64,000 nucleotides of DNA from contig CALQLA020000016.1 in NCBI GenBank assembly GCA_943331295.2, positions 1-64,000 of the forward strand, written 5' to 3'. Source of the stretch: Bordetella parapertussis (GTDB lineage: Bacteria > Pseudomonadota > Gammaproteobacteria > Burkholderiales > Casimicrobiaceae). Positions 56,176 to 64,000 of the stretch are shown one piece after another (the first letter of the stretch is position 1; each line of letters starts with the position of its first letter). The notes under the pieces are model-generated. The model searched no databases and was not told where the DNA came from. It was given only the letters and a program-made list of their open reading frames with translations. A program made the position numbers and the translations under genes.

Positions 56176-58305
56176 GTGGAGAGCAGGCAACCCGACCCCG
56201 CCGATGCCGCGACGTGGCTCCAGGACGCGATCGAGGACCATCGCGCCGGGCGCTTGGACGACGCGGTCGCGAAATACGACCGCATTCTTGCCGTCCTGCC
56301 TGACTATTTCGATGCGCTCCACCTCTCCGGACTGATCGCGCTGGCAAAGGGCGACCTGGCGCGTGCGACCGACCGGTTCGAGACCGCCGTCCGCCTGCAT
56401 CCGTCCGCCTACCCTGCATATGACAGCCTCGGCCTCGCGCTGCAGGCCGCGGGACAGAAGGCGCGGGCGGAGGCGAGCTTCCGCCAGGCCATCGCGCTCA
56501 ATCCCGAATTCGTGCAGGCGCAGGAAAACCTCGGCCGCCTCCTGTACGCTGACGCGCGGATGGACGAGGCCGCCACGGTGTTCGGCAGCGTGGCGCGTCT
56601 CCTGCCGGAATCCGCGGCCGCCCAGAACAACCTCGGGACCGTTCTCGGTGCGGGCCGCCGGTACGTCGAAGCGCAGCGCTGCTACGAGCAGGCACTGATG
56701 CTCGATCCGGCATTCGCCGACGCTTCGGTCAACCTTGCGGAACTGTTCATGCTGGCCAGCCGGTACGAGGAGGCCGAGGCGCGCTATCGCGCCGCGCTCG
56801 CCTCGTCCGCGCCGGGCGCCAACGTTCTGTACCGGCTGGGCTACGCGCTCTACCGGCAGGGTCGACGCACGGACGCGATGGCCGCCTTCGATGCCGCACT
56901 GTCCCGCGATCCGGAATGCGTCGAGGCACGGTGGGCGCGCACGATGTCGGAACTGCCGATGGGTTATGCGGACGGAGAACTGCCTGCCCGGTTCAGGACC
57001 GGCTTCTCGGATTCGCTCGACGCGCTCGATCGCTGGTTCGACCAAGGTCGCGAAGCGATCGGACACCGCGCCGTCGGCAACCAGCAGCCGTTCTACCTCG
57101 CATTCCACGACGTCCCGAACGTCGGCCTATTGTGCCGCTACGGCGACCTCTGTTCGCGCCTGATGGGGAGCTGGGCGTCGACCCTGCCGGCCCGACCGCC
57201 CGGGCGCAGCAGGGGTCCGCAGCGTCGCATCGGCATCGTGTCGGGCTTCTTCTGCGACCAGTCCGTCTGGACGGCGATCGTGCGGGGCTGGTGCGCGCAT
57301 CTCGACCGCGGACGTTTCGAGCTGCACATGATGTCCACCGGGATGCTCGACGACGCAGAAACCGCGCGGGCCAGAAGCTACGCCGAGAGTTTCCACTCCG
57401 GGCTGCCGGGACTCGCCGATTGGGTCCGCTTGATCGGCGAGCACCGCCTCGACGTGATCCTGTATCCCGAAATCGGCATGGATCGAATGAGCGCGAAGCT
57501 GGCGAGCCTGCGCCTTGCCCCCGTCCAGGCTGCCGCGTGGGGGCATCCGGAGACGACCGGATTGCCGACGATCGACTACTACCTTTCCGCCGCGGCATTC
57601 GAACCCCCCGAGGCACGGCGAAACTATCGCGAGACCCTGGTCGCGTTGCCGGGCATCGGCGTCTGCTACGAAGCGCTCGACCCGGCGCCGGCGGCGGTCG
57701 ATTGGGCTGCGCTGGGCGTCGATCGCGGCCAGCCCGTCCTGGTCTGCGCGGCAACACCGTACAAGTACCTCCCCGACCACGATCGGGTCCTGGTCGAGAT
57801 TGCGCGGCGCCTGGGGCAATGCCAGTTCGTCTTCTTCCGCGACGTCGCCGCCGGCCTTTCGCGGCAACTCGAACAGCGCCTGCAGCAGGCATTCGCCCGC
57901 GCGGGCCTGGACGCGCAGCGGTTCGTCCGCTTCGTTCCGCGCCACGCGCGGCCGGCCTTCTTCGAACTGATGCGGCAAAGCGACGTCTACCTCGACACCT
58001 TCGGCTTTTCCGGCTTCAACACGGCGATGCAGGCGGTCGAATGCGCCCTCCCGGTCGTCACCTGCGAGGGCCGGTTCATGCGCGGGCGCCTCGCCGCCGG
58101 CATACTGAGGCAAATGGGGATGCCCGAACTGGTCGCCGCCGACGAGCGGGAGTACATCGACCTCGTGCTGAGGCTGTGCCGGGACGGCGCCTTCATGCAG
58201 CAAGTCCGCACGCGGCTGCGCGAACGCCGTGCGACCCTGTTCGACGATACCGCGCCGGTGCGGGCACTCGAGGCGTTCCTGGAGAGCGCAACGGCCCGCA
58301 CCTGA
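56176..58305 (+). CDS. TPR-repeat glycosyltransferase, GT41 (O-GlcNAc transferase-like)
   Basis: A protein of about 709 residues. The N-terminal third is TPR repeats (AVAKYDRILAVLPDYFDALH; AEASFRQAIALNPEFVQAQE; AQRCYEQALMLDPAFADASV). The C-terminal region matches SPINDLY/OGT-type GT41 (RRIGIVSGFFCDQSVWTAIV; FRDVAAGLSRQLEQRLQQAF; YLDTFGFSGFNTAMQAVECA; LPVVTCEGRFMRGRLAAGI). It probably adds GlcNAc or another sugar to proteins or peptides; the target is unknown. GTG 56176 is the first start after the tRNA; the ribosome site is not clear, and the frame upstream runs through the tRNA, so that part is not coding. The gene starts 21 bp after the tRNA 3' end. Confidence 0.88.
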   Translation: MESRQPDPADAATWLQDAIEDHRAGRLDDAVAKYDRILAVLPDYFDALHLSGLIALAKGDLARATDRFETAVRLHPSAYPAYDSLGLALQAAGQKARAEASFRQAIALNPEFVQAQENLGRLLYADARMDEAATVFGSVARLLPESAAAQNNLGTVLGAGRRYVEAQRCYEQALMLDPAFADASVNLAELFMLASRYEEAEARYRAALASSAPGANVLYRLGYALYRQGRRTDAMAAFDAALSRDPECVEARWARTMSELPMGYADGELPARFRTGFSDSLDALDRWFDQGREAIGHRAVGNQQPFYLAFHDVPNVGLLCRYGDLCSRLMGSWASTLPARPPGRSRGPQRRIGIVSGFFCDQSVWTAIVRGWCAHLDRGRFELHMMSTGMLDDAETARARSYAESFHSGLPGLADWVRLIGEHRLDVILYPEIGMDRMSAKLASLRLAPVQAAAWGHPETTGLPTIDYYLSAAAFEPPEARRNYRETLVALPGIGVCYEALDPAPAAVDWAALGVDRGQPVLVCAATPYKYLPDHDRVLVEIARRLGQCQFVFFRDVAAGLSRQLEQRLQQAFARAGLDAQRFVRFVPRHARPAFFELMRQSDVYLDTFGFSGFNTAMQAVECALPVVTCEGRFMRGRLAAGILRQMGMPELVAADEREYIDLVLRLCRDGAFMQQVRTRLRERRATLFDDTAPVRALEAFLESATART

Positions 58306-58349
58306 TCCACCCGGTTCGCTTGACGCTCGGATCGTAATCGTATTCACTC

Positions 58350-58781
58350 TTGACGCGGGCACCCGCGCCTTCCCTCCGCCGCACCGGCCAGACCTTGCCC
58401 ACCTCACTGCCCCCGTCCGCCGCCGGCCACGATGCCATCCCGTCCCGCCAATGGCTCGCCCTCGCGGCGGTGCTGGCCGCGGTCAAGCTCGCCTGGTTCC
58501 TCGCCGACCACACGCCGATGCTGTTTCTCGGGAACTCCGAGAGCTACCTGGCCACGGCCACGATCGGCTGGATTCCGCCCGACCGCTCGTTCCTCTACGG
58601 CTACCTGCTGCGCTTCCTCGCATTGGGCACCGGGTCGCTGCAACCGCTGATCGCGGTGCAGGCCGCCTGCAGCGTCGTGGTCGCGCTGCTGCTCGCATCG
58701 CTCCTCGCCGGCGCATTTGCGATTCCGAAGCGCGTCGCGGCACGCTGCGGCGGGCTGCGCTGCACGCGGCGCCATGTATAA
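58350..58781 (+). pseudogene. Truncated N-terminal fragment of a multi-span membrane transferase
   Basis: A frame of 143 residues with hydrophobic segments (WLALAAVLAAVKLAWFLAD and LIAVQAACSVVVALLLASLL) and motif-like GNSESYLATATIGWIPPDRS, similar to the N-terminus of glycosyltransferase-type membrane proteins. It ends abruptly after AIPKRVAARC in a short random tail, where such a protein would go on for hundreds of residues. No continuing frame is found past 58781. The break lies at the AT-rich operator region (58776-58803). A short intact protein cannot be excluded. Confidence 0.5.
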
Positions 58782-58803
58782 CTTATACGCTGATAACTTA
58801 TAC
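58776..58803. promoter_or_regulatory. Palindromic operator with direct repeat, upstream of the TauD gene
   Basis: GTATAA-C-TTATAC (58776-58788) is a perfect palindrome. ATAACTTATAC then recurs at 58793-58803, one copy 15 bp from the other. The AT-rich block stands out in GC-rich DNA and is 136 bp before the TauD start. It suits a GntR-type or other dimeric regulator. Confidence 0.55.
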
Positions 58804-58938
58804 TCCGCGGGTCGGCCCGGGCGAGCGCCGGCTCGCGCGCACTTCGCGAGGCCGCGCCGAACGGCCCGGTGACCGGACTGCGGCCAGGCCGCACTTCAAA
58901 CCCGGCACGCACCCGAACCGCCAGCAGGAGGAGCTGAA

Positions 58939-59826
58939 ATGACCGCCACCATCGCGCCGATCGATCCCGCGCGGCCGGACTTCGCCGGCCGGGTCGAGGG
59001 CATCGACCTCGCCGTGCCCGCAAGCCCCGACGACGTCGCACGGATCGAGGCCGGCATCAACCGCTACGGCGTGCTCGTCTTCCGCAACCAGGACATCACC
59101 GACGACCAGCAGGTCGCGTTCACGCGGCAGCTCGGCCCGCTCGAGGACCCATACTTCGTCCCGGGCGACAGCGTGCAGGCAGGCCGGGTGCGCGCGGAGA
59201 TCAACGACGTCTCCAACCTCGACCGCAACAACGCGGTCATCCCGCGCGAGAACCGCCACCGCCTCTACCAGCTCGGCAACCTCCTGTGGCACGCCGACAG
59301 CTCGTACAAGACGGTTCCGGCGCAGTTCTCGCTGCTTGCGGCGCGCGCGATCCCCGACCGCGGCGGCAACACGCAGTTCGCGGACATGCGCGCCGCCTGG
59401 GAGACGCTAGACGCCGCGACGCAGGCGCTGGTGCGCGATGCCGTCTGCGAGCACAGTCGCCTCTATTCGCGGCGCGAGCTGGGCTTCGAATTCAGCGCCG
59501 AGGAGGAGAAGAAGTTCGCGCCGGTCCCGCACCCGCTCGTCCGCCGCCATCCGGCGACCGGCCGCCTGTCGCTCTATCTCTCGTCGCACGGCGGCGCGCT
59601 GGTCGGCTGGCCGCTGCCCGAAGGCCGCGCGCTGCTGCGCGAGCTGACCGAGCACGCGACCCGGCGCGAGCACGTCTATTCGCACGCGTGGCGCCCGCAC
59701 GATCTCGTGATGTGGGACAACCGCGTCACGATGCATCGCGGGCTGCGCTATCCCGCCGACCAGGCCCGCGACCTGCGGCGCACGACAACGAAGGAGTCCG
59801 GGCAGGAACTGCCGCGGGACGCATGA
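58939..59826 (+). CDS. TauD/TfdA family 2-oxoglutarate-dependent dioxygenase
   Basis: A 295-residue Fe(II)/2-oxoglutarate oxygenase. The facial-triad HxD is in LLWHADSSYK (H118, D120) and the distal histidine is in VTMHRGLRYP (H266); the 2-oxoglutarate arginine is likely R281 (DLRRTTT). It resembles 2,4-D and related ether-cleaving oxygenases, but the substrate cannot be read. A strong ribosome site (CAGGAGGAG) precedes the ATG. It starts a two-gene module with a Bug protein 91 bp downstream. Confidence 0.92.
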   Translation: MTATIAPIDPARPDFAGRVEGIDLAVPASPDDVARIEAGINRYGVLVFRNQDITDDQQVAFTRQLGPLEDPYFVPGDSVQAGRVRAEINDVSNLDRNNAVIPRENRHRLYQLGNLLWHADSSYKTVPAQFSLLAARAIPDRGGNTQFADMRAAWETLDAATQALVRDAVCEHSRLYSRRELGFEFSAEEEKKFAPVPHPLVRRHPATGRLSLYLSSHGGALVGWPLPEGRALLRELTEHATRREHVYSHAWRPHDLVMWDNRVTMHRGLRYPADQARDLRRTTTKESGQELPRDA

Positions 59827-59885
59827 GCCCTACGGGCCGCCCCGAGGGCGAATACCGAAGTGCGAAGCACGAAGGCAGTCCATTG
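59824..59885 (+). repeat. Second repeat family, copy 2
   Basis: Starts at the TauD stop (TGAGCCC) and contains GCGAATACCGAAGTGCGAAG followed by CACGAAGGCAGTCCA. It matches 30757-30812. Confidence 0.65.
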
Positions 59886-59917
59886 TTCCGCAGGTCACAA
59901 AGGGGAGGAACCGCACC

Positions 59918-60913
59918 ATGATCGTCAACGCCGTTCGCCGCACGCTGCTGTCCGCGATTGCTTTCGCCGCGGTCGCAGCCGGCCTCGCGCCGCTGCCCGC
60001 CCTTGCGCAGGGCGCCTATCCGACCAGGTCGGTGCGCCTGATCGTGCCGTTCCCGCCGGGGGGCGTCTCCGACGCAAGCGCGCGGATGGTCGCCGAGGAG
60101 CTCGGACGCCGGCTCGGGCAGCAGGTCGTCGTGGAAAACCGCCCGGGAGCGTCGGGCAACCTGGCCGGCGCGTTCGTCGCGCAGGCGGATCCCGACGGCT
60201 ACACGATCCTGCTGGCCTACAACGGCCTCCTGACGATCAACCCGTACGTCATCGCGAAGATGCCGTTCGACACCGTCAAGGACCTGGCGCCCGTCGGCAA
60301 GATCGGCGACTACCCCAGCCTGATGGCGGTCCATCCGTCGGTCGACGTGAAGACGGTGCAGGATGTCGTCGCGCTGTCGAAGTCGCGCCCGAACGGGCTC
60401 GACTTCGGAACCTCGGGACCCGGCAGCAACGAGCACCTGCTCGCCACGCTGCTCGTCCAGCGCACCGGCGCCAACCTGACCCACGTCCCCTACAAGGGTG
60501 CGGGCCCGGTGCTGGTCGATGCGATCGCCGGCCACATCCCGATCGCGATCACGTCGGTCGCCGGCGGCGCGCAGCACGTCAAGGCCGGCAAGCTGAAGGC
60601 GATCGCCGTGTCGAGCGCGGAACGCTCGCCGTCGCTGCCCGACGTGCCGACGTTCATCGAAAGCGGCATTCCCGATTTCGTCGTGATGTCGTGGATCGGC
60701 CTCATCGCCCCGGGCAAGACGCCGAAGCCGGTCGTCGCGCGCCTCAACGCCGACCTCAACGCGGCGCTCGCCTCCCCCGAGCTGCGCGAGAAGCTGGCCG
60801 GTCTCGGGATCCGAGTTACGCCGGGCACGCCCGAAGCCTTCCACGAGGAGATCAAGCGCGAACTCGAGCGCAACGGCCCCGTCGTCAAGGCCGCCGGGCT
60901 GAAGGCGGAGTAG
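59918..60913 (+). CDS. Bug-type substrate-binding protein
   Basis: A 331-residue periplasmic receptor. The signal peptide (TLLSAIAFAAVAAGLA, cleavage after ALAQG) is followed by YPTRSVRLIVPFPPGGVSDA, ENRPGASGNLAGAFVAQADP and HVPYKGAGPVLVDAIAGH. Probable ligand: a carboxylic acid taken up for the TauD-type oxygenase encoded upstream. No TctA/B permease is nearby. Start ATG 59918 has an AGGGGAGGAAC ribosome site. Confidence 0.93.
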   Translation: MIVNAVRRTLLSAIAFAAVAAGLAPLPALAQGAYPTRSVRLIVPFPPGGVSDASARMVAEELGRRLGQQVVVENRPGASGNLAGAFVAQADPDGYTILLAYNGLLTINPYVIAKMPFDTVKDLAPVGKIGDYPSLMAVHPSVDVKTVQDVVALSKSRPNGLDFGTSGPGSNEHLLATLLVQRTGANLTHVPYKGAGPVLVDAIAGHIPIAITSVAGGAQHVKAGKLKAIAVSSAERSPSLPDVPTFIESGIPDFVVMSWIGLIAPGKTPKPVVARLNADLNAALASPELREKLAGLGIRVTPGTPEAFHEEIKRELERNGPVVKAAGLKAE

Positions 60914-60949
60914 CGCAGATCGCGGCGGCGCGACCGCCCCGCGGCGCCC

Positions 60950-61822
60950 TCATTTGCGCCCGATCTCCGACCAGACCGGCTGCAGCTCAGTCCATGGGAT
61001 GCGGTCGATCGCCGAGGCGAGCCCCGCCGTGACCGGAAGACCGATTCCGGCGCGCGCCGCGAGCTCGAGCACCAGCGAGAGGTCCTTGCGGCAGATGTCG
61101 TTGTTCGACGCCAGCAGCGGGCCGTTCGTCGAATAGGTCGCGTACAGCGCCTCGCGCGACGGCCAGTTGCGCGTCGCGATGTTGCGCCCCGAGCCACGGT
61201 CCATCGCGGCGGCAAGCGCGTCCAGATCCATGCCGATGCGCTTGCCCAGCGCCATGGCCTCCGCCATCAGCAGCCAGTTGGCGACGCCGATCAGGTTGTT
61301 GAGAATCTTCGTCGTCATCCCGGCGCCGAGCGCGCCGCAATGCGACAACTGGTCGCCGACGACGTCGAGCGCAGGCCGGACTTCCGCCAGATCGGCGGCA
61401 GCGCCGCCGACCAGCACGGAAAGCGTCCCCCGCCGCGCCCCGTCGATGCCGCCGCTGACCGGCGCGTCGAGCAGGCGCGCACCCCGTGCCGCGAGCGGCG
61501 CCGCCAGCGCCCGAACGGTCTCCGGCAGCACCGTGCTCATCACCACCACGATCGGCGCCTGCGCCGGGTCGATCGCGGCCAGGAGCCCGTCCGCCCCGCG
61601 AACCGCGACGTCGACCTGGTCGTCGGTGGCGACGAGGACGAAGACGACGTCCTCGCGCGCGCAATCCGCGGGACGTCCGGCGAGTCGCGCGCCGGATTGC
61701 GCGAACGCGGCGACCGCGGCCGGATTCGCGTCGCAGACCGTCAGCGGGAAGCCCGCACGCGCGAGCCGCTCCGCGATGGGCGCACCCATCGCGCCGACGC
61801 CGATGAAGCCGATGCGCTGCAC
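60950..61822 (-). CDS. 3-hydroxyisobutyrate dehydrogenase family NAD(P)-dependent oxidoreductase
   Basis: A 290-residue beta-hydroxyacid dehydrogenase. The Rossmann motif GFIGVGAMGAPIAERLA is at residues 5-21, the substrate motif DAPVSGGIDGA at about 119-129, and the catalytic lysine is K172 (MTTKILNNLIGV). Substrate could be 3-hydroxyisobutyrate, tartronate semialdehyde or a related acid. It follows a Bug gene by five bases (61828), and its transcript ends 36 bp from the convergent Bug gene. It is the last gene of the leftward module. Confidence 0.92.
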   Translation of the reverse strand: MQRIGFIGVGAMGAPIAERLARAGFPLTVCDANPAAVAAFAQSGARLAGRPADCAREDVVFVLVATDDQVDVAVRGADGLLAAIDPAQAPIVVVMSTVLPETVRALAAPLAARGARLLDAPVSGGIDGARRGTLSVLVGGAAADLAEVRPALDVVGDQLSHCGALGAGMTTKILNNLIGVANWLLMAEAMALGKRIGMDLDALAAAMDRGSGRNIATRNWPSREALYATYSTNGPLLASNNDICRKDLSLVLELAARAGIGLPVTAGLASAIDRIPWTELQPVWSEIGRK

Positions 61823-61827
61823 GGCGC

Positions 61828-62841
61828 TCAGTTCGGCTTGATGTCCATCTTCCTGACCAGCGGCCCGAATCGCTCGAGCTGCTCACGCCAGAAGCGATCG
61901 AATTCCTCCGGCGTGGAGCCGACGGGCTCGTAGCCCAGGTCCCTCACCTTCGCGGCGACGGCCGGCTGGCGCAGCACCGCCGCGACCTCGGCCGCCATCC
62001 GGTCGACGATTTCCTTCGGCGTCGCGGCGGGCGCGTAGATGCCGAACCACGTGTCGATCGAGAAACCCGGCACCAGCGTCGCGATCGGCGGCGCATCGGG
62101 CATGAACTCGGTGCGCTCCGCGGTCGTCACCCCGACGCTGCGGATTCTGCCGGCCTGGATGTACTGCCGCGTCGAGCCCACGGTGTCGAACACCAGCGCG
62201 ACGTCGCTCGCGAGCAGCCCCGCCAGCGCCGGGCTGTTGCCGCGATACGGCACGTGCACCATTTCCACGCCGGCCAGCCGGTTGAACAGCTCGCCCGCGA
62301 AATGCGGGATCGTGCCGACGCCCGAGGATCCGTACGAGTACTTGCCCGGATTCGCCTTCAGCAGCGCCAGGAACTCGGCGAGGTTGCGCGCCGGCAGGTC
62401 GTTCGGGATCACCGCCACCAGCGGCGCGCGGCCGACCAGCGTGACCGCCTTGAAGTCGGTGACGGGGTTGTAGGAAAGGTTCTGGTAGACGAACGAATTG
62501 ATGACCGCGGCCGAGATCGTCTTCACCTCGAACGTGTACCCGTCCGGCGCGGCGCGCGCCACCATTCCGGACGCGATCGTGCCGCCGGCGCCCGTCACGT
62601 TGTCGACGACCACATTCTGACCCAGCCGGTCCTTCAGCGCCGCCGCGACCACGCGCGCCGTGACGTCGGTGCCGCCGCCCGCCGCGAGCCCGATCACCAG
62701 TCGCACGGGACGCGTCGGCCACGGGTCCGCCGCGGCCGCGTCGCTGGCGGCGGGCAGCAGACTGCAGAGCGCCAACAGTGCCACGAAGGCGCGACGGCAC
62801 CCGCCTGCCGCGGCGCCGCCCGGCGTCGGCGCGCGCATCAT
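61828..62841 (-). CDS. Bug-type substrate-binding protein
   Basis: A 337-residue periplasmic receptor: signal peptide (AFVALLALCSLLPAASDA), then DPWPTRPVRLVIGLAAGGGT and VDNVTGAGGTIASGMVARAA. Other family blocks are VPYRGNSPALAGLLASDVAL and YGSSGVGTIPHFAGELFNRL. The start ATGATG at 62841/62838 overlaps the stop of the cupin gene, so the two are coupled. It is the third Bug protein in the window and is distinct from the other two. Confidence 0.93.
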   Translation of the reverse strand: MMRAPTPGGAAAGGCRRAFVALLALCSLLPAASDAAAADPWPTRPVRLVIGLAAGGGTDVTARVVAAALKDRLGQNVVVDNVTGAGGTIASGMVARAAPDGYTFEVKTISAAVINSFVYQNLSYNPVTDFKAVTLVGRAPLVAVIPNDLPARNLAEFLALLKANPGKYSYGSSGVGTIPHFAGELFNRLAGVEMVHVPYRGNSPALAGLLASDVALVFDTVGSTRQYIQAGRIRSVGVTTAERTEFMPDAPPIATLVPGFSIDTWFGIYAPAATPKEIVDRMAAEVAAVLRQPAVAAKVRDLGYEPVGSTPEEFDRFWREQLERFGPLVRKMDIKPN

Positions 62842-63290
62842 TTCGCCGCTCCCCGCCCGGGGTCGGCGGGCGGAGGCATCGTGTACCGGGCGTCCGTGGT
62901 CTCGTACTTCGCGGGAAGGATGATCTCGAGAATCTCGCGATCGTCGGAAAACCCGAGCACCTCGTGGACGATCCCCGGCGGCTGGATCCACGCCGTGCCT
63001 TCGCGCGCCGTGACGATTCCGTCGTGACCGTCGACGCGCATCGTCTGCCACCCCTTCAGCATGTAGCAGAACTGGAACTGCACGGCGTGGCGGTGCGGGC
63101 CGCCGACGCCTTCCGCCGGGAACGGGTGGGCAGCACGGACGACGTGGGCGAGCGCCATGCCATCGGTCGCCGCCTCGATGCCGAGGTCGCGATAGAGGCT
63201 GTTCGGCCGGAAGCCGGCCTTGAAATCGCCGTCGCCGTTGCTGTGGCTGACGACGAACCGCATCGGCTTCCGGGCAATGCTCTCGTCCAT
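62838..63290 (-). CDS. Cupin domain protein
   Basis: A 150-residue single-cupin protein with the metal-binding pattern GGPHRHAVQFQFCYMLKGWQ and the second motif AWIQPPGIVHEVLGFSDDRE. It may bind or isomerise the substrate of the module. A strong ribosome site (AAGGAGG) before the ATG at 63290 marks the start. It lies between the partial TauD gene and the Bug gene on the same strand. Confidence 0.88.
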   Translation of the reverse strand: MDESIARKPMRFVVSHSNGDGDFKAGFRPNSLYRDLGIEAATDGMALAHVVRAAHPFPAEGVGGPHRHAVQFQFCYMLKGWQTMRVDGHDGIVTAREGTAWIQPPGIVHEVLGFSDDREILEIILPAKYETTDARYTMPPPADPGRGAAK

Positions 63291-63372
63291 GTTCGCCTCC
63301 TTCGCTGTGTTGGCTGCGACGCGCAATCGCGGCCGAAGTGTGGATGGGGTCGCCGCCGGCGCGCGCCCGCGG

Positions 63373-64000
63373 TCAGGCCGGCGCGACGCCCTTGACCACG
63401 GTGCGCCGCATGATCCGCTTGTGCCGGCCCATGTCGAAGTTCCGGATGGCGCGATGGAGCAGGCAGCGGTTGTCCCACATCAGCACGTCCCCGGGCCGCC
63501 ACTGCTGCGTGAAGACGAAGCGTGGCTCGGTGGCATGGTCGAGAAGCCCGCGCAGCAGCGCGCGGGCCGCCTCGTCCTCCATGCCATCGATTCGCACCGC
63601 ATACATGCCGATGTAGAGCGACCTGGCGCCGGAAGCCGGGTCGGTGCGGACAAGCGCGTGGGTGACCGGCGGCGCGTCGCGGATCTCGGCCTCCTTGCCC
63701 GGCGGGCCGCCGATGTTGAGGTGCTTCTCGCCATAGCTGTGCACCACCTGCAACCGCTCCAGTTCCCGCTGCCGCTCCGGGGGCAGCGCGGCGAACGCGT
63801 CGATCAGGTTCGCGAACTGGGTGTCACCGCCCGTGGGCGGCAGCGCGACCGCGTGCAGTATCGTGTACGACGGGGGGACGGCGAAATGGGCACCGTCGGT
63901 GTGCCAGTACGCGGTCGCGTGCAGGTACGGCTTGTCTGTCGGATTGCCGTTCTCGTCGACGTTCGAGATCTCGTGCACCGGCGGCAGCCGCGATCCGTCC
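63373..64000 (-). CDS. TauD/TfdA family dioxygenase, N-terminus beyond window
   Basis: About 208 residues are visible, running off the right edge (open frame DGSRLPPVHEISNVDENGNP). HxD is in TAYWHTDGAHF, the distal histidine in CLLHRAIRNF, and the 2-oxoglutarate arginine is likely in HKRIMRRTVV. The C-terminus is complete. It is the first visible gene of the leftward module (TauD-cupin-Bug-dehydrogenase), in parallel with the rightward TauD-Bug module. A good candidate for ether or aromatic-acid oxidation, but the substrate cannot be told. Confidence 0.9.
   Translation of the reverse strand, partial: DGSRLPPVHEISNVDENGNPTDKPYLHATAYWHTDGAHFAVPPSYTILHAVALPPTGGDTQFANLIDAFAALPPERQRELERLQVVHSYGEKHLNIGGPPGKEAEIRDAPPVTHALVRTDPASGARSLYIGMYAVRIDGMEDEAARALLRGLLDHATEPRFVFTQQWRPGDVLMWDNRCLLHRAIRNFDMGRHKRIMRRTVVKGVAPA

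Overview
The window is GC-rich chromosomal DNA from a betaproteobacterium, probably of the order Burkholderiales or a close relative. This rests on the gene content and order: three Bug-type substrate-binding proteins, the packed order exbB-exbD-lpxK-Trm112-kdsB-adk, a tmRNA whose tag reads ANDETYALAA, and a lysine/alanine-repeat SWIB protein. No rRNA operon, CRISPR array or transposase was seen. Species cannot be named from the sequence alone.

Layout. 1-1923 is the end of an island sitting against the 3' end of ssrA; its tyrosine integrase carries an in-frame stop codon. 2475-8916 holds a mannose-1-phosphate guanylyltransferase, a DUF465 protein, mfd and a metallo-hydrolase. 8969-14828 is a packed leftward set: hmgA, ggt, an RlmK-like methyltransferase, a CidA/LrgA-LrgB pair and marC. 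14911-16850 has a divergent aldolase and Bug pair. 16981-20816 carries a K+-independent H+-pyrophosphatase and a PPi-type phosphofructokinase. 20928-26884 is envelope and nucleotide housekeeping. 27049-31463 has Pit/DUF47 phosphate genes, msrA, an MFS carrier and pdxH. 31775-38325 has the SWIB protein, two lipid-linked glycosyltransferases, GST, htpX and glnS. 38750-47178 has xseA, aroC, a DUF2339 protein, an MFS-acyltransferase fusion and thyA. 47303-51673 is a GlrK-QseG-GlrR-type two-component operon plus a likely target. 51737-58305 has folA, DUF4337, a sulfatase, a Tat-exported protein, tRNA-Leu and a TPR glycosyltransferase. 58939-64000 has two convergent catabolic modules, each with a TauD/TfdA dioxygenase and a Bug protein.

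The most interesting signal is at 47303-47891. Downstream of the glrR-like gene, on the same strand, lie two perfect TGTC-N10-GACA sites, which match the GlrR box known from enterobacteria. They are followed by a near-consensus sigma-54 promoter, a 55-codon ORF and an intrinsic terminator. In E. coli, GlrR with sigma-54 drives the small RNA GlmY. Here the regulator seems to control a short transcript of about 360 nt next to its own operon, which may encode a small protein, a regulatory RNA, or both.

Other points of note are the interrupted integrase at ssrA, the PPi-linked gene pair, a structured leader with a promoter palindrome before the SWIB gene, paired inverted DnaA boxes before xseA, REPIN-like repeats, a second short repeat placed right after stop codons, and a palindromic operator before the first TauD gene.
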